Shown here piece by piece: positions 1 to 6,035 of a stretch of 11,846 nucleotides of DNA. Below the pieces are notes generated by a model. That model was not told the DNA's origin. It saw only the letters and a list, made by a program, of their open reading frames with translations, and did no database searches. Within the stretch, counting starts at the first letter, position 1. Each line of letters starts with the position of its first letter. The stretch spans positions 1 to 11,846 of the forward strand of contig JAFGQA010000056.1 in NCBI GenBank assembly GCA_016935885.1, read 5' to 3'. Made by a program: the position numbers and the translations under genes. The DNA comes from Phycisphaerae bacterium (GTDB lineage: Bacteria > Planctomycetota > Phycisphaerae > UBA1845 > UTPLA1).

Positions 1-16
1 CCTTCCTCGAAGCGTT

Positions 17-97
17 GCAGGATAGGAATCCTGCTGCACGTGGGGCCGAGAAGGGATTCTCGGCCCAGCAAGCGAAGGGATTCTCGGGCCAGCGTTG
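17..97. repeat. Palindromic repeat, copy A of the 'GGATTC' hairpin family
   Basis: Two perfect hairpins lie side by side. The first has stem GCAGGAT / ATCCTGC (17-23 with 28-34) and loop AGGA. The second has stem GGGCCGAGAA / TTCTCGGCCC (43-52 with 57-66) and loop GGGA. A half copy of the second one (GGGATTCTCGGGCCAG, 78-93) follows. The same ordered pair of hairpins recurs at 4133-4184, so this is a dispersed intergenic element and not coding sequence. Function unknown. Confidence 0.8.
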
Positions 98-103
98 TGT
101 GCC

Positions 104-146
104 CATGGGTAAGCTCCGCCGCCGCTGGCGGCTTCGCTTACCCATG
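104..146. repeat. Long imperfect hairpin
   Basis: An outer 11-base stem CATGGGTAAGC (104-114) pairs with GCTTACCCATG (136-146). Inside it a second stem GCCGCC (118-123) pairs with GGCGGC (127-132) around a 3-base loop. The two stems are separated by a symmetrical 3-base internal loop. No T-run follows on either strand, so a classical intrinsic terminator is not supported. Confidence 0.75.
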
Positions 147-162
147 CCACCCCGTCCCGTTT

Positions 163-240
163 GCGCCGGCGGCGCGTTCCGACAAGCGGCGTGTTCGCGC
201 CGCCGGCGCGTTTGCACCGTCGGCGCGTTTGCACCGACGG
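163..240. repeat. GC-rich inverted and direct repeats downstream of the Cys-rich gene
   Basis: A perfect 14-base inverted repeat (163-176 with 196-209, arms GCGCCGGCGGCGCG and its complement, 19-base spacer) is followed by a second one, CCGTCGG (217-223) with CCGACGG (234-240). A 15-base direct repeat GGCGCGTTTGCACCG occurs at 205-219 and 222-236. The block begins about 20 bases past the stop of the minus-strand gene 260-1042, so it could form 3' structures in that transcript, but no T tract is present. Confidence 0.65.
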
Positions 241-259
241 CGCATTCGTATTGGCGACG

Positions 260-1042
260 TCACCGGCTGCGACGCACGCGCCGCATCACCGTCCGCCGGA
301 CGGGGCCGCAGAACGTGGTGAGCCCCATCCCGGCCACCAGCACCGCCCCACCGGCGCTCGAATCCCCGCACCAAGGACGATCGGACTCCGTTTCTGGTAC
401 AGGGGCCCAGACGCAGTAACTGTTGGTTCCGTTCGGCAATGTACACGGCTGCTTGGTGGGGCAATCGTTTGGGCCGTCGCAGTGTTCCGTTTCCAGGCTT
501 CCCTTGCACACGCACTTCATCTCGCTGACGATGACCACCATCGGGCCGCCGGTGTCGGAGTCGTCGATGCCGGCCGCCTGATCGATGCCAGCCGGCTCGG
601 CAGGGAGGTTCCCGATCCCACGATACGTCTGACCGCCTCCCGACACCTCGATGTGGAGCTCGTCGCCCAGGAGATCCAACCAGCCGAACACATCCCCGGA
701 CTCGAACGCTGGCCGACCGTCCTGGTCTGTGTATGTATCGAGCGGGACATCCTCGCCGTTCCTCGTGACAACCACGTTTCCACGCCCGGCGTCCCACAAC
801 ATGACGCAGAAGTCGCCGTCCAGGAAGCCCTCGATAATGACGCGGCCGTCAAACGCGGCGAGTGTGTCGATTACCGTCTCGGCGTGTGCGGCCGGGTCCT
901 GACGCAGCGCCAAGTGCTCCTCGTAGTACTCGATCGTGTCCGCGACCGCCCGACCTTCATCCGGGACGGTGTCCTCGTCAGCACTCGCGGCACACGTGAT
1001 GCCGACTGCCAGCAGCAGCGACAAAGTGATCTTGCGTAGCAT
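260..1042 (-). CDS. Secreted Cys-rich protein of unknown function
   Basis: I do not recognise a named family. The 260-residue product starts with a clear Sec signal peptide (positively charged RK, a leucine-rich core, and a likely cut after ASA at residue 21), so it should leave the cytoplasm. Residues 22-165 are acidic and free of repeats. Residues 177-245 hold eight cysteines (177, 179, 188, 194, 200, 210, 225, 245), a spacing that suggests disulphides or metal binding. A weakly hydrophobic stretch (about 230-245) followed by an Arg-rich tail ends the protein, which could be a sorting or membrane-retention tail; this part is speculative. The ATG at 1042 was preferred over upstream in-frame ATGs because a GGAG sits 7 bases before it and the signal peptide begins there. 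No neighbour is close enough to be an obvious operon partner. The frame, start and secretion signal are well supported; the function is not known. Confidence 0.75.
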   Translation of the reverse strand: MLRKITLSLLLAVGITCAASADEDTVPDEGRAVADTIEYYEEHLALRQDPAAHAETVIDTLAAFDGRVIIEGFLDGDFCVMLWDAGRGNVVVTRNGEDVPLDTYTDQDGRPAFESGDVFGWLDLLGDELHIEVSGGGQTYRGIGNLPAEPAGIDQAAGIDDSDTGGPMVVIVSEMKCVCKGSLETEHCDGPNDCPTKQPCTLPNGTNSYCVWAPVPETESDRPWCGDSSAGGAVLVAGMGLTTFCGPVRRTVMRRVRRSR

Positions 1043-1192
1043 TGCTCTTCTCCGTATGATAAAGGTGTTGTGATGTTGGGCCGACGCGGCCGTGGCCCCG
1101 TGCCGCGGTCCGCCCGGCCCGCTTCTGACTACGAGCTGATTCTGATTCCGCACCTCCTTTCCACGCCGCCTGGCGCATGGATAGAAACGAAC

Positions 1193-2131
1193 CTAATCAC
1201 ACTGCTTTCCTTCCAACTCTGCCAAAGACTCCGCGTCAGTCAAAGTCCGCCATGTCCTGCTTTCATCGACAAGCGCACTGGATGGAGAGAAGACGTCGGG
1301 CGATATTGGATCGGCTTTCAAGTTTGTATAATAATGGGACGCGATACGTCTCTCGTATACATAGTCTATTGTCTTGAAGCGTTCGTGTGGATAGTATAGC
1401 AATATATCCCAAATCACGACGAACCCGTCAGAATTGATATAGAAGGCATCCCATCGTTCCCTTTCCATACCCTCATCCCATTGGACAAGCACCAAGTCAC
1501 ACTGCTCTCCTTGCGCCTTCACGGAGCCTATCCACAAGCCGCTCTTAATTCCCCTTTCGAACCAATCTGGCGTGTATGCACTTAAGCCGATCCACGGACG
1601 CCTGAATCCTCCTATTCGACACACGAGTTCGGGATCAACGCCCCGGCGCAAGCGTAAACGAAAATTCAATGGATCCACGGCGTACTGCGTACGCATACCG
1701 GGCACACCGTTCCAGGGCCACTTGAATTGAGAGAACATCCCCTTGTTCAGGAAGAACGCATAGACCGGTCTGCCCCCGGCAAGAACCTGTGCGCTGAGGC
1801 GCTCCGGCGTCATCGCCGTGCTGACCTCAGCGACGCGCCTGCGCGGCCACCATTCCATCGGCAATTTCGACTCCCATGTCCCGTCGTTACACCAGTAGTC
1901 GACACACCTCGCGTCAAACGACAGATTCTCGGTGGTCTGGTACTTGCGAAACACCTTTGCAGCGAGTTCCTTGGCCTTTGCCTTGCGCTCGGCTTCGGGA
2001 ATTCGCTCGCTCTCTCTCTTCAATCGCAGGATTTCGTAGTACCGGTTTTCGTAGTGTGCCAGCCATGTAACGCCCGTCAGGACCAAACCCACGCATGTGA
2101 ACAGACCGATTATCAGTGTTTTTCTTATCAT
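1193..2131 (-). CDS. Membrane-anchored periplasmic protein of unknown function
   Basis: A 312-residue product with one N-terminal hydrophobic segment (residues 5-24, IRKTLIIGLF onward), a charged, probably helical stretch rich in E, K and R (32-62), and then a mixed, aromatic-rich body. The end of the body (about 229-290: a DAFYINSDG segment, a strand-like stretch, then KADPISPDVFSPSSALVDES) resembles the final part of LolA/RseB-like beta-sheet proteins, which often close with a similar P-I-S-x-x-x-F motif. This is only an inference. The reading frame stays open far upstream, but ATG 2131 is chosen because an AAAGG lies 6 bases before it and the hydrophobic anchor starts there. ATG 2155 is an alternative. 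Base composition between about 1300 and 1500 is visibly more AT-rich than the other genes here, which may indicate a different origin. Function unknown. Confidence 0.6.
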   Translation of the reverse strand: MIRKTLIIGLFTCVGLVLTGVTWLAHYENRYYEILRLKRESERIPEAERKAKAKELAAKVFRKYQTTENLSFDARCVDYWCNDGTWESKLPMEWWPRRRVAEVSTAMTPERLSAQVLAGGRPVYAFFLNKGMFSQFKWPWNGVPGMRTQYAVDPLNFRLRLRRGVDPELVCRIGGFRRPWIGLSAYTPDWFERGIKSGLWIGSVKAQGEQCDLVLVQWDEGMERERWDAFYINSDGFVVIWDILLYYPHERFKTIDYVYERRIASHYYTNLKADPISPDVFSPSSALVDESRTWRTLTDAESLAELEGKQCD

Positions 2132-2435
2132 GGCGTGCCTTTTCAGAAATGCCATCATCAGACGGCCCCTCAGGAATGCCTTCGTCCCCACTGCGACCGG
2201 CATTGGTCCAACCGCCCAGGCGTGGAGTCGAAACGCGCCGCTCGCAGAGCAGCGCCACACACCCCGACACAAGACGGTATTATCCCCGTCCGGCCCTGGC
2301 GGGTCAAGGGGAATATCCATGTTTTGATTTACTCGTGTTTGCGGAGCGCCGCCGTCGACGACATGGGACCAGCCCCATGCCGAGCAAGTCCCCGTTGCCG
2401 ATGCGGCGCTGCCGGCCGCCGCGTTCGCCGCGTTT
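2132..2435. other. Intergenic region between divergent genes
   Basis: This stretch should hold the promoters of the minus-strand gene starting at 2131 and, if it is active, of the plus-strand PrsW-like gene. I see no convincing -10/-35 pair for either. The reading frame of the PrsW-like gene stays open upstream to a TGA at 2325 but offers no ATG, so bases 2328-2435 may be remnant coding sequence. Confidence 0.4.
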
Positions 2436-2867
2436 GTGGTAAGCCCGCCGATCCCGATCGTTGTGTTGATCATCGGCCCGTGCGTCGCGGAGGCCGTCAA
2501 GATCGCGCCGATCATGGCGCTCGTGGAGACCAGGCCGTTTCTCATCCAGCGCAGCCTTCAGATCTGGACGGCCGCCGTTGCCAGCGCGGTCTTCTTCGCC
2601 GTCGTGTGCAGCGCCGTCGGTGTTGGCTTCACGCCAACACGCTCGCTGGGATGGGTCCTTTTCAGGTGGATCGGCTCGACCGGCCTGCACGTCGGTTGTA
2701 CGGTGATCGCTGCGTCAGGCACCGCCACTGCGTGGCAGGAAGCCGATCGTCAGGTACGAATGCCCAAAATCGGCGATGCTACGGGGGCCTTGATGCTGGC
2801 CATCATCTTGCACGCCGGCTTCAACGCCCTCACCTTCTTCTGGGGCGCGAAGGGCTACACCTTCTAG
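2436..2867 (+). CDS. PrsW-like membrane protein, degenerate and possibly 5'-truncated
   Basis: The 143-residue product is highly hydrophobic, with about four membrane segments. It resembles the core of PrsW intramembrane proteases (family PF13367). GPCVAEAVK (residues 14-22) aligns with the family motif P-x-V-E-E-x-x-K. FFAVVCSA (53-60) sits where F-x-x-x-E-N is expected. RWIGSTGLHVGCT (77-89) supplies the first conserved histidine, and LHAGFN (125-130) the H-x-x-x-N. The first glutamate of motif 1 is alanine and the glutamate of motif 2 is cysteine, so proteolytic activity is doubtful. The only in-frame start is GTG 2436, without a good ribosome site, and usual PrsW proteins have extra N-terminal helices that are absent here. 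Upstream in-frame residues back to 2328 still look protein-like (Ala-rich). It could be a decayed gene or a family variant. The family match is from memory of motifs and is moderate. Confidence 0.5.
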   Translation: MVSPPIPIVVLIIGPCVAEAVKIAPIMALVETRPFLIQRSLQIWTAAVASAVFFAVVCSAVGVGFTPTRSLGWVLFRWIGSTGLHVGCTVIAASGTATAWQEADRQVRMPKIGDATGALMLAIILHAGFNALTFFWGAKGYTF

Positions 2868-3349
2868 CACAACTGCTGGGGAATCGCCGGCAAGAGCGAC
2901 GGATGCGCCCATCCAACCACGAGTGTTCGGGCCGGAGAGAGGAATGAACCGTGATTGAACGTCTTGTGGCGCACCCGCCACCGAAGCCACGGTCATTTGC
3001 AAGCGGCGTGCCAGATCCGCGTGTCGTCTCCCGCGTGCAGGCAGGCCTGGATACCTCCTGACGGCCGATCCGCGAGCGGGGTCGTCGCGGTGCATTACGA
3101 GCGAATACACGCCAGGGCGACAGCGGCGGCAGGCCCGCCGCATACGGCGCCGCTCTAGATGCCGCCAATCGGCCATGTGCCACGCGCCGGGCGGAAAGAT
3201 CCACACGGTTTGAGTCTTTGCTCGCACTGGGACTGAATGCCACGGTGCCAACAGCCCGTGGTAGAAGGCAAGACAGCGGTTCGCAAACGCCGTTCCTGAC
3301 CGTGAAAACCACCGGCGAGACGCCGGTGCCACAGTTTTGCCACGGGCTG
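2868..3349. other. Non-coding gap with short hairpins
   Basis: I see no credible gene over these 482 bases. Open frames exist, but their translations are Arg/Pro/Ser-rich and have no ribosome sites. The gap holds a small hairpin (GCGGCGG 3123-3129 with CCGCCGC 3135-3141) and, at its right end, the palindromic repeat described separately. Confidence 0.55.
3252..3349. repeat. Palindromic dispersed-type repeat
   Basis: The outer arms CAGCCCGTGG (3252-3261) and CCACGGGCTG (3340-3349) are perfect inverted repeats. Inside lies a tight hairpin CACCGGCG (3310-3317) with CGCCGGTG (3321-3328) around an AGA loop. The element ends right at the stop codon of the minus-strand DUF1847 gene (3350). The inner 'CACCGGCGAGACGCCGGTG' motif resembles high-copy intergenic repeats I associate with planctomycete genomes (recollection, not checked). 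Confidence 0.65.
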
Positions 3350-3943
3350 CTAAGGGAGCAACGTTTGCCGGATGTATCGGCTGTAGATGGCCCCGGCGGG
3401 GTTGTGGGCCAGGACGCGGTCCTTGGCGATCAGGGTCGTCACCGGAGCGTCCGAGGCCATGCTGAAGATGGCGTCGTGGCCCACGCACAGGCCACAGAGG
3501 ACATTGAGTTCGGTCTCCGCCTCGTTGAGGACCATTGCCTGGCCGGCCGGGTTGCACATGACCTCCGGATCCTTGTCTGGCAGGATCTGCTCGAGTCCGA
3601 GCGTCTTCTTGGCGATGCCGCATAGCTTGCAGCAGACGGAGACGACCTCAAAGTCGCGGGCCAGGATCTCGGCGACAACCTCCGCCTCGGCCGCCAGCCC
3701 GATGCAGAACGCCAAACCCAGCTTGCGGTACCCCATCTCGTCGGCGAACAGCATCACCTCGCGGATGCGAGGCTCCTTGCAGTAGTGACGGGCCTCGATG
3801 GCCGAGGCAGCCTTGTGCAGCCGAGCAAGCCGCGGGTCGTCATACAGGGCCCGATGCCGGTCGGCGTCGCCGAAGCAGTCCTTTCCGTCGTAACAAGCCT
3901 TGGTTTGGCATGACGCGCAACGTAGTCTCACTTCGTAGTCCAT
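3350..3943 (-). CDS. DUF1847 family Cys-rich putative metal-binding protein
   Basis: The 197-residue protein matches DUF1847 (PF08901) along its whole length. It starts with a Cys cluster C-x2-C-x4-C-x5-C (residues 9, 12, 17, 23). In the middle come GLAFCIGLAAEAEVV (76-90), C-C-x2-C (104, 105, 108) and MCNPAGQA (129-136). The end carries LCGLCVGHD (149-157) and the family-typical AHNPAGAIYS (179-188). There is no signal peptide, so it is cytoplasmic. Members are thought to bind metal through these cysteines, perhaps an iron-sulphur or zinc site, but the biochemical role is unknown. The family is seen mostly in anaerobes and environmental bacteria. ATG 3943 is preceded by GGAG 7 bases away, which settles the start. 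It stands alone, with repeats on both sides. Confidence 0.88.
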   Translation of the reverse strand: MDYEVRLRCASCQTKACYDGKDCFGDADRHRALYDDPRLARLHKAASAIEARHYCKEPRIREVMLFADEMGYRKLGLAFCIGLAAEAEVVAEILARDFEVVSVCCKLCGIAKKTLGLEQILPDKDPEVMCNPAGQAMVLNEAETELNVLCGLCVGHDAIFSMASDAPVTTLIAKDRVLAHNPAGAIYSRYIRQTLLP

Positions 3944-4056
3944 CGGTCCGCTCCATTCGGCGTGACTTTTCCAGGTGGTTTCTGGAGAGGCCTAGCCTAC
4001 AAAGCAGCCCCCCATCAGGAAAGCGGGATTCGGACGGATCAGGGAGCACCGCTGGT

Positions 4057-4184
4057 GCGAGAACGCTTTCTCCGCTGGTGCGAGAATCCTTTCTCGCGCC
4101 CACACCTGCGGGAATCCCCTCCCGCAAGCATCGCAGGATGGGAATCCTGCTACGTGTGGGGCCGAGAAGGGATTCTCGGCCCAG
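4057..4184. repeat. Cluster of hairpins with similar loops, copy B
   Basis: Five hairpins occur in a row. The first is GCGAGAA with TTCTC(C)GC (4057-4075, bulged, loop CGCT). Then come GCGAGAA / TTCTCGC (4080-4097, loop TCCT), TGCGGGA / TCCCGCA (4107-4126), GCAGGAT / ATCCTGC (4133-4150, loop GGGA) and GGGCCGAGAA / TTCTCGGCCC, with the last right arm shared with the tandem array at 4170-4184. The first two belong to a 22-base direct repeat (4051-4072 and 4074-4095). The last two repeat the order seen at 17-66. Confidence 0.75.
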
Positions 4185-4244
4185 GGATTCTCGGCCCAGG
4201 GATTCTCGGCCCAGGGATTCTCGGCCCAGGGATTCTCGGCCCAG
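4170..4244. repeat. Five perfect tandem copies of a 15-base unit
   Basis: The unit GGATTCTCGGCCCAG is repeated head to tail at 4170, 4185, 4200, 4215 and 4230 without a single change. The unit is the right half of the adjacent hairpin, so the array looks like a recent slippage expansion of one arm. There are no spacers, so this is not a CRISPR array. Confidence 0.95.
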
Positions 4245-4405
4245 CGTCGTCTTCACCTACGGAGACAGCGTACACCCATTCGGGATTCGGACGGATCAGG
4301 GAGCGCAGGAACCAGGGCAGCGGGGGCCGTATCTCATGGACTCGGCGACCGCGTAGCGGGCGATCTCCTCGCAGACCTCTGTCGCACACAAGGGGGCTGA
4401 CCGAG

Positions 4406-4462
4406 CGGGCCAAGGCATCGGCCACGGGCCAAGGCACGGGCCACGGGCCGAGGCACCAGCCA
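4406..4462. repeat. Three tandem copies of a 19-base unit
   Basis: Units start at 4406, 4425 and 4444 and follow the pattern CGGGCCAAGGCAYSGGCCA. The first two differ at two positions and the third at a few more. The array lies about 90 bases before the aminotransferase start. No function is evident. Confidence 0.8.
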
Positions 4463-4551
4463 ACGGCCTTCGGGCGTCCGCGTGGCGTGGGCGCAAAAGT
4501 TGCTACACTTGCACACGGGATAGACGGCAGGCGGAGCTTACCTGCATCACG

Positions 4552-5868
4552 ATGGGGTGTTGGCGAAACATGAATACAGAGAAACCAGTCAGTCTGAGTA
4601 TGAACGTCCGCGGTTTGGGTCTCTCGGCGACGCTGGCGATCAATGAGCGATGCCGCGAATTGCGAGCCCAAGGCCGCGCCGTCTACGGCATGGGGCTTGG
4701 TCAATCCCCGTTTCCGGTCCCCCTCCCTGTGGTCGAGGCGCTGAGGCTCGCTGCCCCGGAGAACGACTATCTGCCGGTAAAGGGGCTGCCAGCTTTGCGT
4801 GAGGCGGTTGCGGCTTTCCACCGCAAGCGAGACTTGATCGAGATCCACGCGGATGGTGTGATCATCGGCCCTGGCTCCAAGGAGTTGATGTTCCTGGTCC
4901 AACTCGCCTATTACGGTGAGATCATCGTCACGTCGCCGTGCTGGGTCTCGTACGTGCCGCAGGCCCAAGCCATCGGCCGCAAGGTCAGCATCATCCCGAA
5001 GACCTTCGAGCAGGGGTGGCGACTCTCCGCCGGGCAATTGTTGCGGTCGTTGGAGATTGTGCACGACGATCACCGCCCGCGACTGCTCGTGCTGAATTAT
5101 CCGGGCAACCCGGCAGGCCAGACGCATACCGCGGACGAGTTGAAGGAGCTGACCGAGGTCGCCCGCCGGTTCAACGTCATCATCCTCTCCGATGAAATCT
5201 ATGGTGGGCTGCACCACAAAGGAGAGCACGTTTCGATCGCGCGGTTTTACCCTGAGGGCACGATCGTGAGTTCGGGGTTGTCGAAGTGGTGCGGCGCGGG
5301 TGGCTGGCGACTGGGTACGTTTTGTTTCCCGCCTGATCTTTACTGGCTGCTGGACGCGGTAGCCGCCGTGGCCAGTGAGACGTATACGTCCGTCAGCGCC
5401 CCCATCCAACATGCCGCCGTCCAGGCTTTCCGCGGCGGGGTATACATTGAGCGATACCTTTGGCACGCCCGGCGAATCCTGGCCGCGCTGGCCCGGCAGT
5501 GCACGGACATCCTCAGGAGCACGGGCGTGCGAGTACACCTGCCAGCCGGGGCTTTCTACCTATTCGTCGACTTCTCGCCGCTGCGCGAGCGGCTCGCCCA
5601 GCGCGGCATCGAGGACGGCCCCGCGCTCTGCACGCGTTTGCTGGAGGAAACCGGCGTCGCGATCCTGCCGGGCGCGGCCTTTGCCCAGTCGCGGGAGGAA
5701 TTGACCGCCCGGCTGGCGTACGTCAACTTCGACGGTGCCCGCGCCCTGGCTGCCAGCGAGAACATCCCGCTGACCGAGGATTTGCCTGATGATTTCACGC
5801 GGCGCTGGTGTGAGCGCGTGCTGCAAGGCGTGGAACGAATCGCCGACTGGCTCGCTGCGGAGTCTTGA
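4552..5868 (+). CDS. Class I/II PLP-dependent aminotransferase
   Basis: The 438-residue enzyme of the aspartate-aminotransferase fold would move an amino group between an amino acid and a 2-oxo acid with pyridoxal phosphate, in the cytoplasm. Visible hallmarks in order are YLPVKGLPALREAVA (residues 73-87), GPGSKELMF for phosphate binding (106-114), aromatic W131, NYPGNPAG with the ring-contacting Asn186 (182-189), LSDEIYGG with Asp214 and Tyr217 (212-219), and SSGLSKWCGAGGWRLG, where Lys245 forms the Schiff base and Arg253 binds phosphate. A C-terminal ARLAYVNFDG segment corresponds to the substrate-carboxylate arginine region. The length is slightly above the usual 380-420. ATG 4552, ATG 4570 (residue 7) and ATG 4600 are all possible starts and none has a good ribosome site. 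The first six residues (MGCWRN) look unnatural, so 4570 may be real. Substrate specificity cannot be read from the sequence. It stands alone, preceded by repeats and followed by 167 bases without a gene. Confidence 0.9.
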   Translation: MGCWRNMNTEKPVSLSMNVRGLGLSATLAINERCRELRAQGRAVYGMGLGQSPFPVPLPVVEALRLAAPENDYLPVKGLPALREAVAAFHRKRDLIEIHADGVIIGPGSKELMFLVQLAYYGEIIVTSPCWVSYVPQAQAIGRKVSIIPKTFEQGWRLSAGQLLRSLEIVHDDHRPRLLVLNYPGNPAGQTHTADELKELTEVARRFNVIILSDEIYGGLHHKGEHVSIARFYPEGTIVSSGLSKWCGAGGWRLGTFCFPPDLYWLLDAVAAVASETYTSVSAPIQHAAVQAFRGGVYIERYLWHARRILAALARQCTDILRSTGVRVHLPAGAFYLFVDFSPLRERLAQRGIEDGPALCTRLLEETGVAILPGAAFAQSREELTARLAYVNFDGARALAASENIPLTEDLPDDFTRRWCERVLQGVERIADWLAAES

Positions 5869-6035
5869 GCACACCGACAAGACCTGTGCTGTGCGCGTGA
5901 CCCCGACACGTTCGAACGAGCACCCCGCGACCAAGTCCGAGGGCTTCTTGAACGGGGTCGCCCATGACTCTGCGCAGCAGCGTCAGGCCAGTGGGCTCAA
6001 TCCGATCCATCGAGTAGAATCTGCACCGGGTTCCA
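5869..6035. other. Intergenic region before the metal ABC cluster
   Basis: These 167 bases precede the first cluster gene and should hold its promoter. I see no convincing promoter, operator palindrome (including a Zur-like box) or terminator in it. The first ATG (6036) lacks a strong ribosome site. Confidence 0.4.

Larger units (their letters stand above)
4024..4304. repeat. 24-base direct repeats flanking a hairpin cluster
   Basis: A 24-base sequence beginning CGGGATTCGGACGGATCA is present exactly at 4024-4047 and 4281-4304, with different bases immediately outside. Between the two copies lie all the hairpins and the 15-base tandem array. Direct repeats bracketing a palindromic segment can mark an inserted element or simply a repeat unit boundary. 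No open frame for a transposase is present, so if mobile it would be non-autonomous. Confidence 0.6.
3944..4551. other. Repeat-rich intergenic region
   Basis: There is no convincing gene in these 608 bases. The long open frames here and their Gly/Leu/Arg-Glu-Ser pentapeptide repeats are by-products of a 15-base tandem repeat, whose length is a multiple of three. The gap holds a hairpin cluster, two tandem repeat arrays and a flanking direct repeat, each listed separately. The promoter of the aminotransferase at 4552 must lie towards its right end, but no clear -10/-35 pair is visible. Confidence 0.6.

Noticed and set aside
161..1039. Plus-strand open frame opposite the Cys-rich gene
   Set aside because: It begins inside the hairpin repeats and lacks a signal peptide or domain, whereas the minus strand offers a ribosome site, a signal peptide and ordered cysteines.
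1043..1192. Promoter for the Cys-rich gene (TATCAT on the minus strand near 1056-1061)
   Set aside because: The hexamer lies only a few bases from the ribosome site and has no matching -35 box, so it is not credible as a -10 element.
1727..2947. Plus-strand open frame of about 400 codons
   Set aside because: It runs antisense to the membrane-anchored gene and out of frame with the PrsW-like gene. The product is Arg/His/Cys-rich without hydrophobic or domain pattern, typical of GC-rich shadow frames.
2715..3623. Minus-strand open frame of about 300 codons
   Set aside because: It overlaps the DUF1847 gene in another frame and crosses a palindromic repeat. Its composition is Arg/Gly-rich and there is no ribosome site.
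4170..4244. CRISPR-like array
   Set aside because: The units are directly adjacent with no spacers and are only 15 bases long. No cas genes are nearby.
4320..4400. Possible gene remnant on the minus strand (reads EVCEEIARYAVAES)
   Set aside because: The stretch is short, has no start or ribosome site, and no similarity I can name. It could be chance in GC-rich DNA.
4150..5538. Long minus-strand open frame (about 460 codons) opposite the aminotransferase
   Set aside because: It is antisense to an enzyme with intact catalytic motifs. Its translation is Arg/Asp/Gln-rich with no domain, and part of it is only the 15-base repeat read as a pentapeptide.
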